From: Bacteroidota bacterium
GTDB lineage: Bacteria > Bacteroidota > Rhodothermia > Rhodothermales > UBA10348
Length of the DNA stretch: 64,000 nt
Direction of reading: 5' to 3'
Assembly: GCA_029262775.1 (NCBI GenBank)
Contig: JAJCYR010000056.1
Coordinates: 340,676 to 404,675, forward strand
A model generated the notes under the pieces. That model was not told the DNA's origin and did not search any database. It saw only the letters and a program-made list of their open reading frames with translations. The translations under genes were made by a program, and so were the position numbers. Below, piece by piece: positions 42,172 to 49,487 of this stretch. Each line of letters opens with the position of its first letter. Positions within the stretch are counted from its first letter, which is position 1.

Positions 42172-42909
42172 TCATTTGGCATCGCGCAGACGGAACCGGA
42201 TGGGAATGGCCATCCGGACGCGAACGGCACGGCCTCGCTGCATTCCCGGCTTAAAGGATAACTGCATCACAGCGCCCACGGCGGCTTCATCCAGTACCTG
42301 TCCGGCGCTTCTCGCAACCTCTGGAAGCGAAGGCTTGCCGTCGGGCAGTACGACAACCTGAATGACGACGAGCCCTTCCAAGCCGGCTTTTCTCGCGATT
42401 TCAGGGTATTCAAGATATTTGTACACCTCTTGACTGCCGCCGATGATCGTTGGCATTTCCTCGACAACCACGAAGATCTCCATCTCATCTTCCTCCGGCC
42501 CGTCGTCCATGGCGGGAGTGGGTGGCGGCGGTGGAAGGTCTGTGATGGCCGCATCCAAATCGAGCATGGCATCAAGATCCAACTCGACTTCTTCGAATAC
42601 GTAGTCATCAGGAACAACGACCGGCACAGGTGGCCGAGGCGGCGGCGGCGCTTTGATTTCCTGCTCCGTCTGGACAATTTCTTCCATCTGCACAGTTTCC
42701 TGTGCCGTCAAGGTAATATCCAGTCCTTCTCCTGATGGCCGGAGATCCATGCGGACCATGGTGGTCATGAGCGTGAGGGAAACCACAAATCCAAACATGA
42801 CTTTCGTCTCGTAGTGAACTTTGTGTTCGAGGCCCGCATTTTTCTTGGGCCTGCGCGGATTGTCGTAAAGCAGGCCCTGGTCAGGATGGGTTTGTTGTGT
42901 AGCCCTCAT
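42172..42909 (-). CDS. tonB: Energy transducer TonB-family protein
   Basis: A 245-aa TonB: one membrane segment (about residues 38-54, VMFGFVVSLTLMTTMV), an acidic, Pro-rich periplasmic linker (APPPPRPPVPVVVP, LPPPPPTPAMDDGPEEDE), and a C-terminal TonB_C domain (YLEYPEIARKAGLEGLVVIQVVVLPDG). It couples proton-motive force from ExbBD, not present here, to outer-membrane receptors. Unusually for this window it has a near-perfect Shine-Dalgarno (AAGGAGGT). Probably co-transcribed with the Acg-like gene. Confidence 0.93.
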   Translation of the reverse strand: MRATQQTHPDQGLLYDNPRRPKKNAGLEHKVHYETKVMFGFVVSLTLMTTMVRMDLRPSGEGLDITLTAQETVQMEEIVQTEQEIKAPPPPRPPVPVVVPDDYVFEEVELDLDAMLDLDAAITDLPPPPPTPAMDDGPEEDEMEIFVVVEEMPTIIGGSQEVYKYLEYPEIARKAGLEGLVVIQVVVLPDGKPSLPEVARSAGQVLDEAAVGAVMQLSFKPGMQRGRAVRVRMAIPIRFRLRDAK

Positions 42910-42913
42910 GGCG

Positions 42914-42921
42914 ACCTCCTT
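42914..42921 (-). promoter_or_regulatory. Strong Shine-Dalgarno of tonB
   Basis: AAGGAGGT lies 4 nt before the tonB ATG on the minus strand. Most starts in the window have no such site, so tonB is likely to be translated efficiently and independently. Confidence 0.75.
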
Positions 42922-43027
42922 GGGTGCGTTGGAATCATGCTGGATTCACACGCAGTGTACGGAGACACCTATCTCATGGTCGCCGGGAGACGTCTTACAC
43001 GTATGCGGGTGGGGGGCGTGAAGCGAC

Positions 43028-43044
43028 GTAGGGAAATTTCCTAC
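43028..43044. promoter_or_regulatory. Palindrome between response regulator and tonB
   Basis: GTAGGGAAATTTCCTAC is an almost perfect inverted repeat (one extra G) in the 194-nt non-coding gap, 119 nt upstream of the tonB start. Its GTAGG/CCTAC arms fit the size of a LuxR/NarL-type regulator site, and such a regulator is encoded next to it. The rest of the gap shows no gene. Confidence 0.45.
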
Positions 43045-43103
43045 ATCTGGCTCCTGCATGTGGACGCCGGGACATTCAGGCCTCTACTTGTTCAACATCC
43101 CGG

Positions 43104-43754
43104 CTAGTCGGAGCGCTCACCTTCCACCCACTGCACGGCATGCTGCATGAGCTCGGCCGCGTTGCCGAGGTTCAACTTCACTTTTATCCGGGCCCGATAG
43201 GACTCCACTGTTTTGACCGACAGGTGCAGCCGTTCTGCAATATCACGTGTGCCGTATCCACGGCCCGTCAACTCAAACACTTCCAGCTCCCTGTCGGACA
43301 GAATGTCCAGTGGCGATTGGGCAAGCCCTTCGTGACCTGAGGCCATGCCGAGGAGCAGCCTTTCATTGATTTCCTCGGAGACGTAGATCCCACCATTCAC
43401 GATGCGTCTGACGGCTTTCACGATGACGTCACCGGCCTCCAGCTTCATCACATAGCCACGGGCACCCGCCCGGATGGCACGTTCAGCATAGAGCGATTCA
43501 TCGTGCCGGGAAACAACGAGCGTTTTCACGTCCGGCCGAATGGCATGCAGTTGTTTGACGAGCTCAAGTCCGCTCATTCCCGGAAGTGAGATGTCTATGG
43601 CTGCCACATCTGGATTGAGTTGTTCAATGAGACTCAAGCCCTCCTCAGCACTGGACGCCTGGCCGATGACTTTGATATCAGACTCTGCCTCCAGCGACAT
43701 CACCAATCCCTTTCTCATCAGCGGATGGTCGTCAATTACAACTATTTGAATCAT
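43104..43754 (-). CDS. LuxR/NarL-type response regulator
   Basis: A 216-aa regulator: receiver domain with acidic pocket VIDDHPL, phosphoacceptor Asp in PDVAAIDISLPG and the conserved Lys in GYVMKLEAG, then a LuxR-type helix-turn-helix (LSDRELEVFELTGRGYGTRDIAERLHLSVKTVESYRARI). It lies 14 nt after the PAS kinase gene and is its evident partner. It probably binds DNA as a dimer; the palindrome just downstream, ahead of tonB, is a candidate site. Confidence 0.95.
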   Translation of the reverse strand: MIQIVVIDDHPLMRKGLVMSLEAESDIKVIGQASSAEEGLSLIEQLNPDVAAIDISLPGMSGLELVKQLHAIRPDVKTLVVSRHDESLYAERAIRAGARGYVMKLEAGDVIVKAVRRIVNGGIYVSEEINERLLLGMASGHEGLAQSPLDILSDRELEVFELTGRGYGTRDIAERLHLSVKTVESYRARIKVKLNLGNAAELMQHAVQWVEGERSD

Positions 43755-43768
43755 AATTCCGTTTCGGA

Positions 43769-45106
43769 TTATTCAGGTGAAAGGACACATCGCACACGGG
43801 TTCCCCCGTCGGGCCTGCGTTCAATGGTCAGGATTCCCCCGATCACACGGGCCCGGTAGCCCATGATGTCGACGCCCATTCCGCGGTCCTCTGACAAGGT
43901 GTCCGGAAAACCTATTCCATCGTCATCGATTGTGATTTCGAGGGCACGCCCCAGATCAGTGACAGACACGGTGACCAGGTTTGCCTGTCCGTGTTTCACG
44001 GCATTGCTGACCGCCTCCTGCGTAATCCTGTAGAGGTTCGAAGCGGCGCTGCTGTCATCCACACGAATGTCACCGTTTATTTCCAGTGTACAGGCAACGT
44101 CGAAAAGCCGTTCAGCATTCCTGCACAGGTTTCGGAGCCCAGCAGTCAGTCCATCCCCCTCCAATTCGACCTGAATCAGTCCGTGGGCCAGGTTTCTGGC
44201 CATCTGGTCCGATTCACGGATCAACTCGGTAATTTCCTGTGCCCGTTCTGCAAAGCGGGAGTCTTCCTTTTGCATTTCACGGGTCATGTTCTGGGATATA
44301 AGTCCAATTCCCGTCAGCATCTGCCCCAGGCCGTCGTGCAGATCCTGCCCAATTCGCCTGCGCTCCTGCTCAGATATGCGCAAAACCTCGTGCTCGAGGC
44401 GCCGACGCTCAGAGATGTCCCTCACGACCCCCGTAAAATAGGTTTTGCCATGCCGCCTGATCTCCGATACGCCGAGGTCCATGGGGAACAGCACTCCATT
44501 TTTTCTGCGGCCCGTGACCTCACGTCCTATACCGATGATCTTGGCCACACCGGTTTCCACGTAATTCCTGATGTAGTCGTCATGACGCTCACGGTGTGGC
44601 ATGGGCATCAACATGGACACATTGCGCCCCTTGACCTCGGCGCTGGTATAGCCAAAGACGACTTCAGCCGATCGGTTGAACGACTCAATGATTCCCCGGT
44701 CGTCAATCAAGATGATCCCATCGACTGTGGAATGAAATACAGCGGCAAACTCACGCTCCTTCATCTCACGGATTCCGACGCGGCGTTCAATAAACGGAAG
44801 ACGCTCTGCAAGGTCGTCCAGACCACTGAAAAGATCGTCAATGTGGACGGCATCATGAATCATGTGTGCGAGCGAGGCATGCGCAAGGCATACACGTTGC
44901 TTCTCATACTCATACCCGCCGCCGAGATTGTCCACCAACCCCTCGGTGCCCACTATCAGAATCAAATCCGCATCCAACGTTTTTTTACCGGGTGCGCAGG
45001 CCGGACCGCCGTTTACTTCCAGAACAGTGTGACCGCGCGACCTGACCAAACTGGAAATCCCTTCCGTGGACGTATTGGAACCAATGATCAGGACCTGCAT
45101 GCACAA
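43769..45106 (-). CDS. FixL-like PAS histidine kinase (HisKA_3 type)
   Basis: A 445-aa soluble kinase. Residues 1-60 form a degenerate receiver-like segment. The PAS domain (about 117-230) is of the FixL class: MLMPMPHRERHDDYI followed by KIIGIGREVTGRRKNG and FTGVVRDISE. His175 and Arg195 have the same 20-residue spacing as heme-ligand His200 and O2-contacting Arg220 of Bradyrhizobium FixL (alignment from memory). The kinase core has QERRRIGQDLHDGLGQ (phospho-His257) and HATPase motifs (ITQEAVSNAVKHG, DDDGIGF). Paired with the LuxR-type regulator. A TATATTCG -7-like box is at 45136-45143. Confidence 0.92.
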   Translation of the reverse strand: MCMQVLIIGSNTSTEGISSLVRSRGHTVLEVNGGPACAPGKKTLDADLILIVGTEGLVDNLGGGYEYEKQRVCLAHASLAHMIHDAVHIDDLFSGLDDLAERLPFIERRVGIREMKEREFAAVFHSTVDGIILIDDRGIIESFNRSAEVVFGYTSAEVKGRNVSMLMPMPHRERHDDYIRNYVETGVAKIIGIGREVTGRRKNGVLFPMDLGVSEIRRHGKTYFTGVVRDISERRRLEHEVLRISEQERRRIGQDLHDGLGQMLTGIGLISQNMTREMQKEDSRFAERAQEITELIRESDQMARNLAHGLIQVELEGDGLTAGLRNLCRNAERLFDVACTLEINGDIRVDDSSAASNLYRITQEAVSNAVKHGQANLVTVSVTDLGRALEITIDDDGIGFPDTLSEDRGMGVDIMGYRARVIGGILTIERRPDGGTRVRCVLSPE

Positions 45107-45181
45107 TCTGCGTTGAATGCTTTGGTGTAACGGTCCGAATATAAAGGAAACCCAACTGACAGACGGACCAAACAGGACCCC

Positions 45182-47578
45182 ATGAAAGACGAAAACTGCT
45201 ACGATACCGCTTGCTTCCCTTTTGAGTCACGATTGTCTTTACGGCCCTTGGTGAAATTCTGGCAGACCGAGGCGAGCTCTGACGACGTGCTACGCGCTGG
45301 CGTTGCCCGGCAGGTCCTGGCCGAAGCGGAGGCGCTACGGGACCTCATCCAGGAAAATCCGTCATCGGACGTGATCGTTGCCAATACGAACGTTATTCGC
45401 AGCCTGCTGACTTCCGTCTTTCCTCCTGCGCTCTGGTCAGACATGTTGGTCGCGGCGACGGCCCCGTTCGGCACGGACCCCATCGTTGCAACAGACAATT
45501 TCATCCAGCTCAACCTGTTGGCAGACAACGAGGCCAACTTCAGTCTGCTCGGTGGTCGGGTATCCCACCAGGATATGCATCGTGGAAAAGCCCTTGCGGC
45601 CTACTATGAAATCCTGAGAATCCATTATGGCGTGGATATCGACAAGCCTGTAACCTTCGTGACCGAGCGCCGGGATGACGGTGGCAGAACGTCCCGTTTT
45701 TACCGGCTTGAGCTTGACAGCCGCTTCATTGAAGTTGAACTGACTGGTGACAAACCAGTCCTGACATCGACGGACCTGCGCGATTTACTGGCCCATCCGA
45801 ATGATCTCGAGCGATGGGTGCGCGTACTCCCCCCCGCCCGGTTCGTTTTCGTTGGTCTGGCGTGTATTACTGCTACCGATGTGACACGCGAAGAAGCGCT
45901 CTCGCGTCTGAAGCAGGATCTGCTTTCAAAAAACGCCCTCCTGACGAAGGATAGTATCAATCACCTGCAGCGCCGTGTGCGCTCCTTCCTGCGGCTTCCC
46001 GATCTCCAGTTGGGAATCATTGCCCTGGACCGGTGTGAGACGGGTGAAGTAGGCGGGGCTCGCGCAATAGGGAAAAGCATCCTGCTCGACAACGGTATGC
46101 CGTCCTGCTCTCGAGAAAAGGAGTCGTTGTACTGGAATGTCATGCAGCGTGGTGAGAGCGTCGTCATCGAAGACCTGGAAGAATCCGGCAACAACACAGG
46201 ATTCGAATCCAGACTGCTCGAAGAAAACATCCGGAACATTTTTGTCTCGCCACTCCTGACGAACGACCACGCCGTGGGCATCCTGGAGATTGGTTCTCCG
46301 AACGTGGGGGATCTGAACAGCCTCAACTCGATCTGGCTGGTTGAACTGTCGCGGATTTTCGCTACCGCCCTTCAGCGCAGTTTGGATGAGCAGGAAGATC
46401 GGATCCAAGCGCTTATCAAGCGTCAGTACACGGCCATTCACCCTGTCGTGGAATGGAAATTCCGCAAGGCAGCCATCAAACACATAACGGCGTTTGAAGA
46501 GCATGGGGAAGTAGAGTGGCCGAAGATCAGGTTCAAAAATGTAGTCCCCATTTACGGTATGAGTGACATCCGTGGTTCATCGACTCAGCGCGCACATGCC
46601 ATCCAGGCAGATCTCGCCGAACAACTCGGATTGGCCCTGGCAACCGTTATTGCGGCCGCTACTGTTCGTCCCAGACCCTCACTGGATGAACTCGGGTACC
46701 GACTTTCCAAGCATATCGAATACGTACTGAAGGGGCTCGCCAGCGGAGACGAGTCATCACTGCTCGGCCTTTTGCAGCGTGAAGTCGAGCCCCTGCTCGA
46801 TGAGTTCAGCGCATACTCGGAGGACGTTGCAAAACAAGTAGACCAGTACAGACAAGCACTCGACCCCTCCCTCGGAATCGTCTATGAAGAGCGGCGGAAA
46901 TACGAGGACAGTGTGTCCGCGCTCAATGAGGCCATGGCCGCCTACCTGGAGGAGCGCGATGAGGAAGCGCAGGACATGGTGCCCCATTTCTTTGAGCGAT
47001 TCAAGACCGACGGTGTGGACTACAATATTTACGTAGGGAAAGACCTGGTCGAGTCCGGCAAATTTACGGAAATGGACCTGCGAAATATTCGCTTGTGGCA
47101 GCTCACGACAACCGCCGGAATCGCTACGGTCGCATCCAAACTGAAATCGTCGCTACCCGTCCCGTTGGATGTTGCCCATCTTATCCTGGTGCAGTCCGAA
47201 CCGCTCGATATCCGCTTCCGGGAAGACGAAAAGAAGTTTGATGTGGATGGCGCCTATAATATCCGCTATGAGATAGTCAAGAAGAGAATTGACAAGGCGC
47301 ATATTTCTGGTTCCAGCGAACGCCTGACGCAACCGGGGCATGTCGCCATAGTGTATTCGCTGGATGCGGAGCGGGATGAATACCTGCGCCACATCGACTA
47401 TCTGACAGCCTCAGGATATTTCGTTCAGGAGCCAGAGTTGTTGAACCTGGAGGATCTGCCTGGTGCCAATGGTCTGCGGGCCATTCGAGTACGGATCGCC
47501 GAAGACGCGCCTGGTAGACCGTTTCTGTCGCTTCCAGAAGCTAACCAGAGGGAGAGGGCAGTAGTCGTGGCGGAATGA
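45182..47578 (+). CDS. GAF domain protein of unknown function
   Basis: A 798-aa soluble protein of a type common in Bacteroidota. A helical N-terminal third (VKFWQTEASSDDVLRAGVARQVLAEAEAL) is followed by a GAF-like domain at about residues 270-400 (LGIIALDRC, VFVGL, NIFVSPLLTNDHAVGILEIGSP), then a long helical region and a C-terminal alpha/beta part that includes LDVAHLILVQSEPLDIRFREDEKKFDVDGAYNIRYEIVKKRI. No kinase, cyclase or DNA-binding domain is seen. It is divergent from the FixL-like kinase across 75 nt. Its last 38 nt overlap the SixA gene. Confidence 0.75.
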   Translation: MKDENCYDTACFPFESRLSLRPLVKFWQTEASSDDVLRAGVARQVLAEAEALRDLIQENPSSDVIVANTNVIRSLLTSVFPPALWSDMLVAATAPFGTDPIVATDNFIQLNLLADNEANFSLLGGRVSHQDMHRGKALAAYYEILRIHYGVDIDKPVTFVTERRDDGGRTSRFYRLELDSRFIEVELTGDKPVLTSTDLRDLLAHPNDLERWVRVLPPARFVFVGLACITATDVTREEALSRLKQDLLSKNALLTKDSINHLQRRVRSFLRLPDLQLGIIALDRCETGEVGGARAIGKSILLDNGMPSCSREKESLYWNVMQRGESVVIEDLEESGNNTGFESRLLEENIRNIFVSPLLTNDHAVGILEIGSPNVGDLNSLNSIWLVELSRIFATALQRSLDEQEDRIQALIKRQYTAIHPVVEWKFRKAAIKHITAFEEHGEVEWPKIRFKNVVPIYGMSDIRGSSTQRAHAIQADLAEQLGLALATVIAAATVRPRPSLDELGYRLSKHIEYVLKGLASGDESSLLGLLQREVEPLLDEFSAYSEDVAKQVDQYRQALDPSLGIVYEERRKYEDSVSALNEAMAAYLEERDEEAQDMVPHFFERFKTDGVDYNIYVGKDLVESGKFTEMDLRNIRLWQLTTTAGIATVASKLKSSLPVPLDVAHLILVQSEPLDIRFREDEKKFDVDGAYNIRYEIVKKRIDKAHISGSSERLTQPGHVAIVYSLDAERDEYLRHIDYLTASGYFVQEPELLNLEDLPGANGLRAIRVRIAEDAPGRPFLSLPEANQRERAVVVAE

Positions 47579-48053
47579 GCGCCTGAAGCATGCCCTGCCC
47601 CCGCAGACGACCTCGTACCCAGTCACTCTCGTCGAAATCGACGACCGCAACTGCTGCCGTAACATAAGTGACCTGATTTCCTCCCGTGAGCAACGACAGC
47701 AGCCCGGCAAGCGTCGGCTGATGGCCAACCATCATCAGCACGCCAGCATGAGGGGTGTGCTCTGAGAGTACACGAAGCGCCCTCGTCGGCGCTGCCAGGT
47801 ACAATGCATCCAGGAAGTCTACCTTGTGGTCCTTCCACCCAGAGACAGAGAGCACATGCTTGAGCGTTTCGCGCGTCCTCTGGGCCGTGGAGCAGAGTAT
47901 CCATTCAGGAACATACGCCGCCTGTCCCTGCAACAGTATTCCAATGGAACGGGCAGCCTTTTCCCCCCGCTCGTTGAGGGGACGTTCATGATCGGTATCA
48001 AAGTCGGCGCTCCAGTCCGACTTTCCATGCCGCATGAGCAAAAGACGTCCCAT
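47541..48053 (-). CDS. sixA: SixA-type histidine phosphatase
   Basis: A 170-aa histidine phosphatase superfamily protein with the catalytic RHGKSDW motif at residues 8-14, RPLNERGEKAA, STAQRTRET and the second catalytic His in VGHQPTLAGLL. This short form matches SixA, which dephosphorylates phosphohistidine in phosphotransfer proteins. Its ATG overlaps the TAA of the DUF5706 gene by one nt, so the two are co-translated. Confidence 0.9.
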   Translation of the reverse strand: MGRLLLMRHGKSDWSADFDTDHERPLNERGEKAARSIGILLQGQAAYVPEWILCSTAQRTRETLKHVLSVSGWKDHKVDFLDALYLAAPTRALRVLSEHTPHAGVLMMVGHQPTLAGLLSLLTGGNQVTYVTAAVAVVDFDESDWVRGRLRGQGMLQALIPPRLLPSPSG

Positions 48054-48631
48054 TACACCATTCCGCTATTGAATACAACCCAGATATAGACACCAATAAA
48101 ACTCAGGATACCCAGAGTCAGGGCGACCATGAACATATTATAGGAAACGCGCAGTAGCGCAAATTTCCTGGACAATACCGATCCGAGACCGTAAATATCC
48201 CTGATCATGTTACGGTACATGAGGTTACGATCGACCATGACTTCCGTCATTCCTTCCTCGAACTCTTCTTCGCTCAGATGCGAATAGTGGCCGAAGAAGA
48301 GAATGTTTCCCTCCCGTTTCTGGATTTCTCCCAGCGATATCGGATCGCGGGGAACCCGGGGGCGCGCCGATATGACCGCGTAGATGATGGAGATGAGACA
48401 GCCAACCAACAGAAAACTCGTGGGTATGAGAAGCCAGGGGTTTGTGTCTATCTTGGGCGAAATCGAGGCGATGATGATGGAAATGATGATACCGTTGATG
48501 GATATCATGATATTTGATTTGGCGTCGGCCAGGGACGTCAGGTCCATATGAACCCGATATGTCGTCCGCAGCATGGTCTCAACACCGCGTTTCCGGGATC
48601 CCAACTTGATGTCCTCCTGTTCAGCTTCCAT
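48053..48631 (-). CDS. Pycsar effector-like (DUF5706/PycTM) membrane protein
   Basis: A 192-aa protein whose motif order matches DUF5706, the Pycsar transmembrane effector family: RGVETMLRTTYRVHMDLTSLADAKSNIMISINGIIISIII (start of the first hydrophobic hairpin), a second segment IPTSFLLVGCLISIIYAV, then ILFFGHYSHLSEEEFEEGM, a helical region, and a C-terminal segment FMVALTLGILSFIGVYIWV. Family effectors damage membranes on binding cCMP or cUMP, but chromosomal homologues in Bacteroidota are often not part of a defence locus. No pyrimidine cyclase gene is nearby. It is coupled to sixA and starts 18 nt from the divergent lipoprotein gene. Confidence 0.82.
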   Translation of the reverse strand: MEAEQEDIKLGSRKRGVETMLRTTYRVHMDLTSLADAKSNIMISINGIIISIIIASISPKIDTNPWLLIPTSFLLVGCLISIIYAVISARPRVPRDPISLGEIQKREGNILFFGHYSHLSEEEFEEGMTEVMVDRNLMYRNMIRDIYGLGSVLSRKFALLRVSYNMFMVALTLGILSFIGVYIWVVFNSGMV

Positions 48632-48649
48632 CGAATAACCCTGTTTTCC

Positions 48650-49480
48650 GTGATTTTGCGACTATTTCCTGTCCTGCTGTCATTTGTACTGTTTGGTGCC
48701 TGCCACGCACAGCCGGTACTGCATGCCCCGTACCTGTTCGACGCCCCGGATGATTCGTTTCCGCTCCCGGATATCCTGAAAGAGATTTCTGGACTTGGTA
48801 TGTTTCCGGACGGAACGCTTGCGGCTGTCCAGGACGAAAACGGACTTCTGTTCAGGATTGATGCCCGAACTGGCAATATACTGGAAGAAATTCGTTTTGG
48901 CTCGGACCGGGACTACGAAGGCGTAGAAATCGTCGCGCAGACAGTTTGGATTCTGGAATCGGACGGTGACCTGTTTTCCTTTCCGTTGAATGATCCTGGA
49001 AACCTGTCCAGAACACCCACGGGACTCTCCCGGAGCTTCAACACCGAGGGCCTCGGCGTGGACTTGGACGGCCATCTCCTGATTGCGGCCAAGAATTTTC
49101 CAGGACATGACTATGACGCGGACAATGAACGAACCATTTGGTCGTTCAACCCGGAAACCGGTTACATGTCCGAAAGGGCTCGTTTTGTGCTGGACGAGCG
49201 GGCCGTGGACCCGGAGGGCAACAAGAAGAAACGAATCGAGGACGTCAACCCCTCGGCTGTCGCCATCCATCCGTCCACGGGCCATCTGTACGTAACGTCT
49301 CCGACGGGCAACGAATTGTATGTCCTGACACGCGAGATGACGCTCGTGGAGCGCGTGGAATTTGACCTGGAAGGCATGGTGCAACCGGAGGGAATAGTAT
49401 TTTCCGCCGATGGCACGCTCTTCATATCGTCGGAGGGCCATGACCAGCCAGCCCGAATCTTCGTCTTCCACCAGCGGTAA
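48650..49480 (+). CDS. SdiA-regulated-type beta-propeller lipoprotein
   Basis: A protein of about 276 aa with a lipoprotein signal (ILRLFPVLLSFVLFGAC) and a SdiA-regulated/YjiK-like propeller: ISGLGMFPDGTLAAVQDENG, DRDYEGVEIVAQTVWILES, FNTEGLGVDLDGHLLIAAKN, VNPSAVAIHPSTGHLYVTSPTGNEL and QPEGIVFSADGTLFISSEG. The start is GTG 48650, or TTG 48656, because no ATG gives a sensible signal; ATG 48548 lies inside the divergent gene. It ends 7 nt before the phosphoesterase fusion gene, so the two form an operon and may work together at the envelope. Confidence 0.85.
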   Translation: MILRLFPVLLSFVLFGACHAQPVLHAPYLFDAPDDSFPLPDILKEISGLGMFPDGTLAAVQDENGLLFRIDARTGNILEEIRFGSDRDYEGVEIVAQTVWILESDGDLFSFPLNDPGNLSRTPTGLSRSFNTEGLGVDLDGHLLIAAKNFPGHDYDADNERTIWSFNPETGYMSERARFVLDERAVDPEGNKKKRIEDVNPSAVAIHPSTGHLYVTSPTGNELYVLTREMTLVERVEFDLEGMVQPEGIVFSADGTLFISSEGHDQPARIFVFHQR

Positions 49481-49487
49481 CCCCCAC

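Noticed and set aside
43991-45130. 379-codon plus-strand ORF
   Set aside because: Shadow of the FixL-like kinase gene.
48053-48631. Complete Pycsar defence system
   Set aside because: No pyrimidine cyclase is encoded nearby; only the effector-type membrane protein is present.
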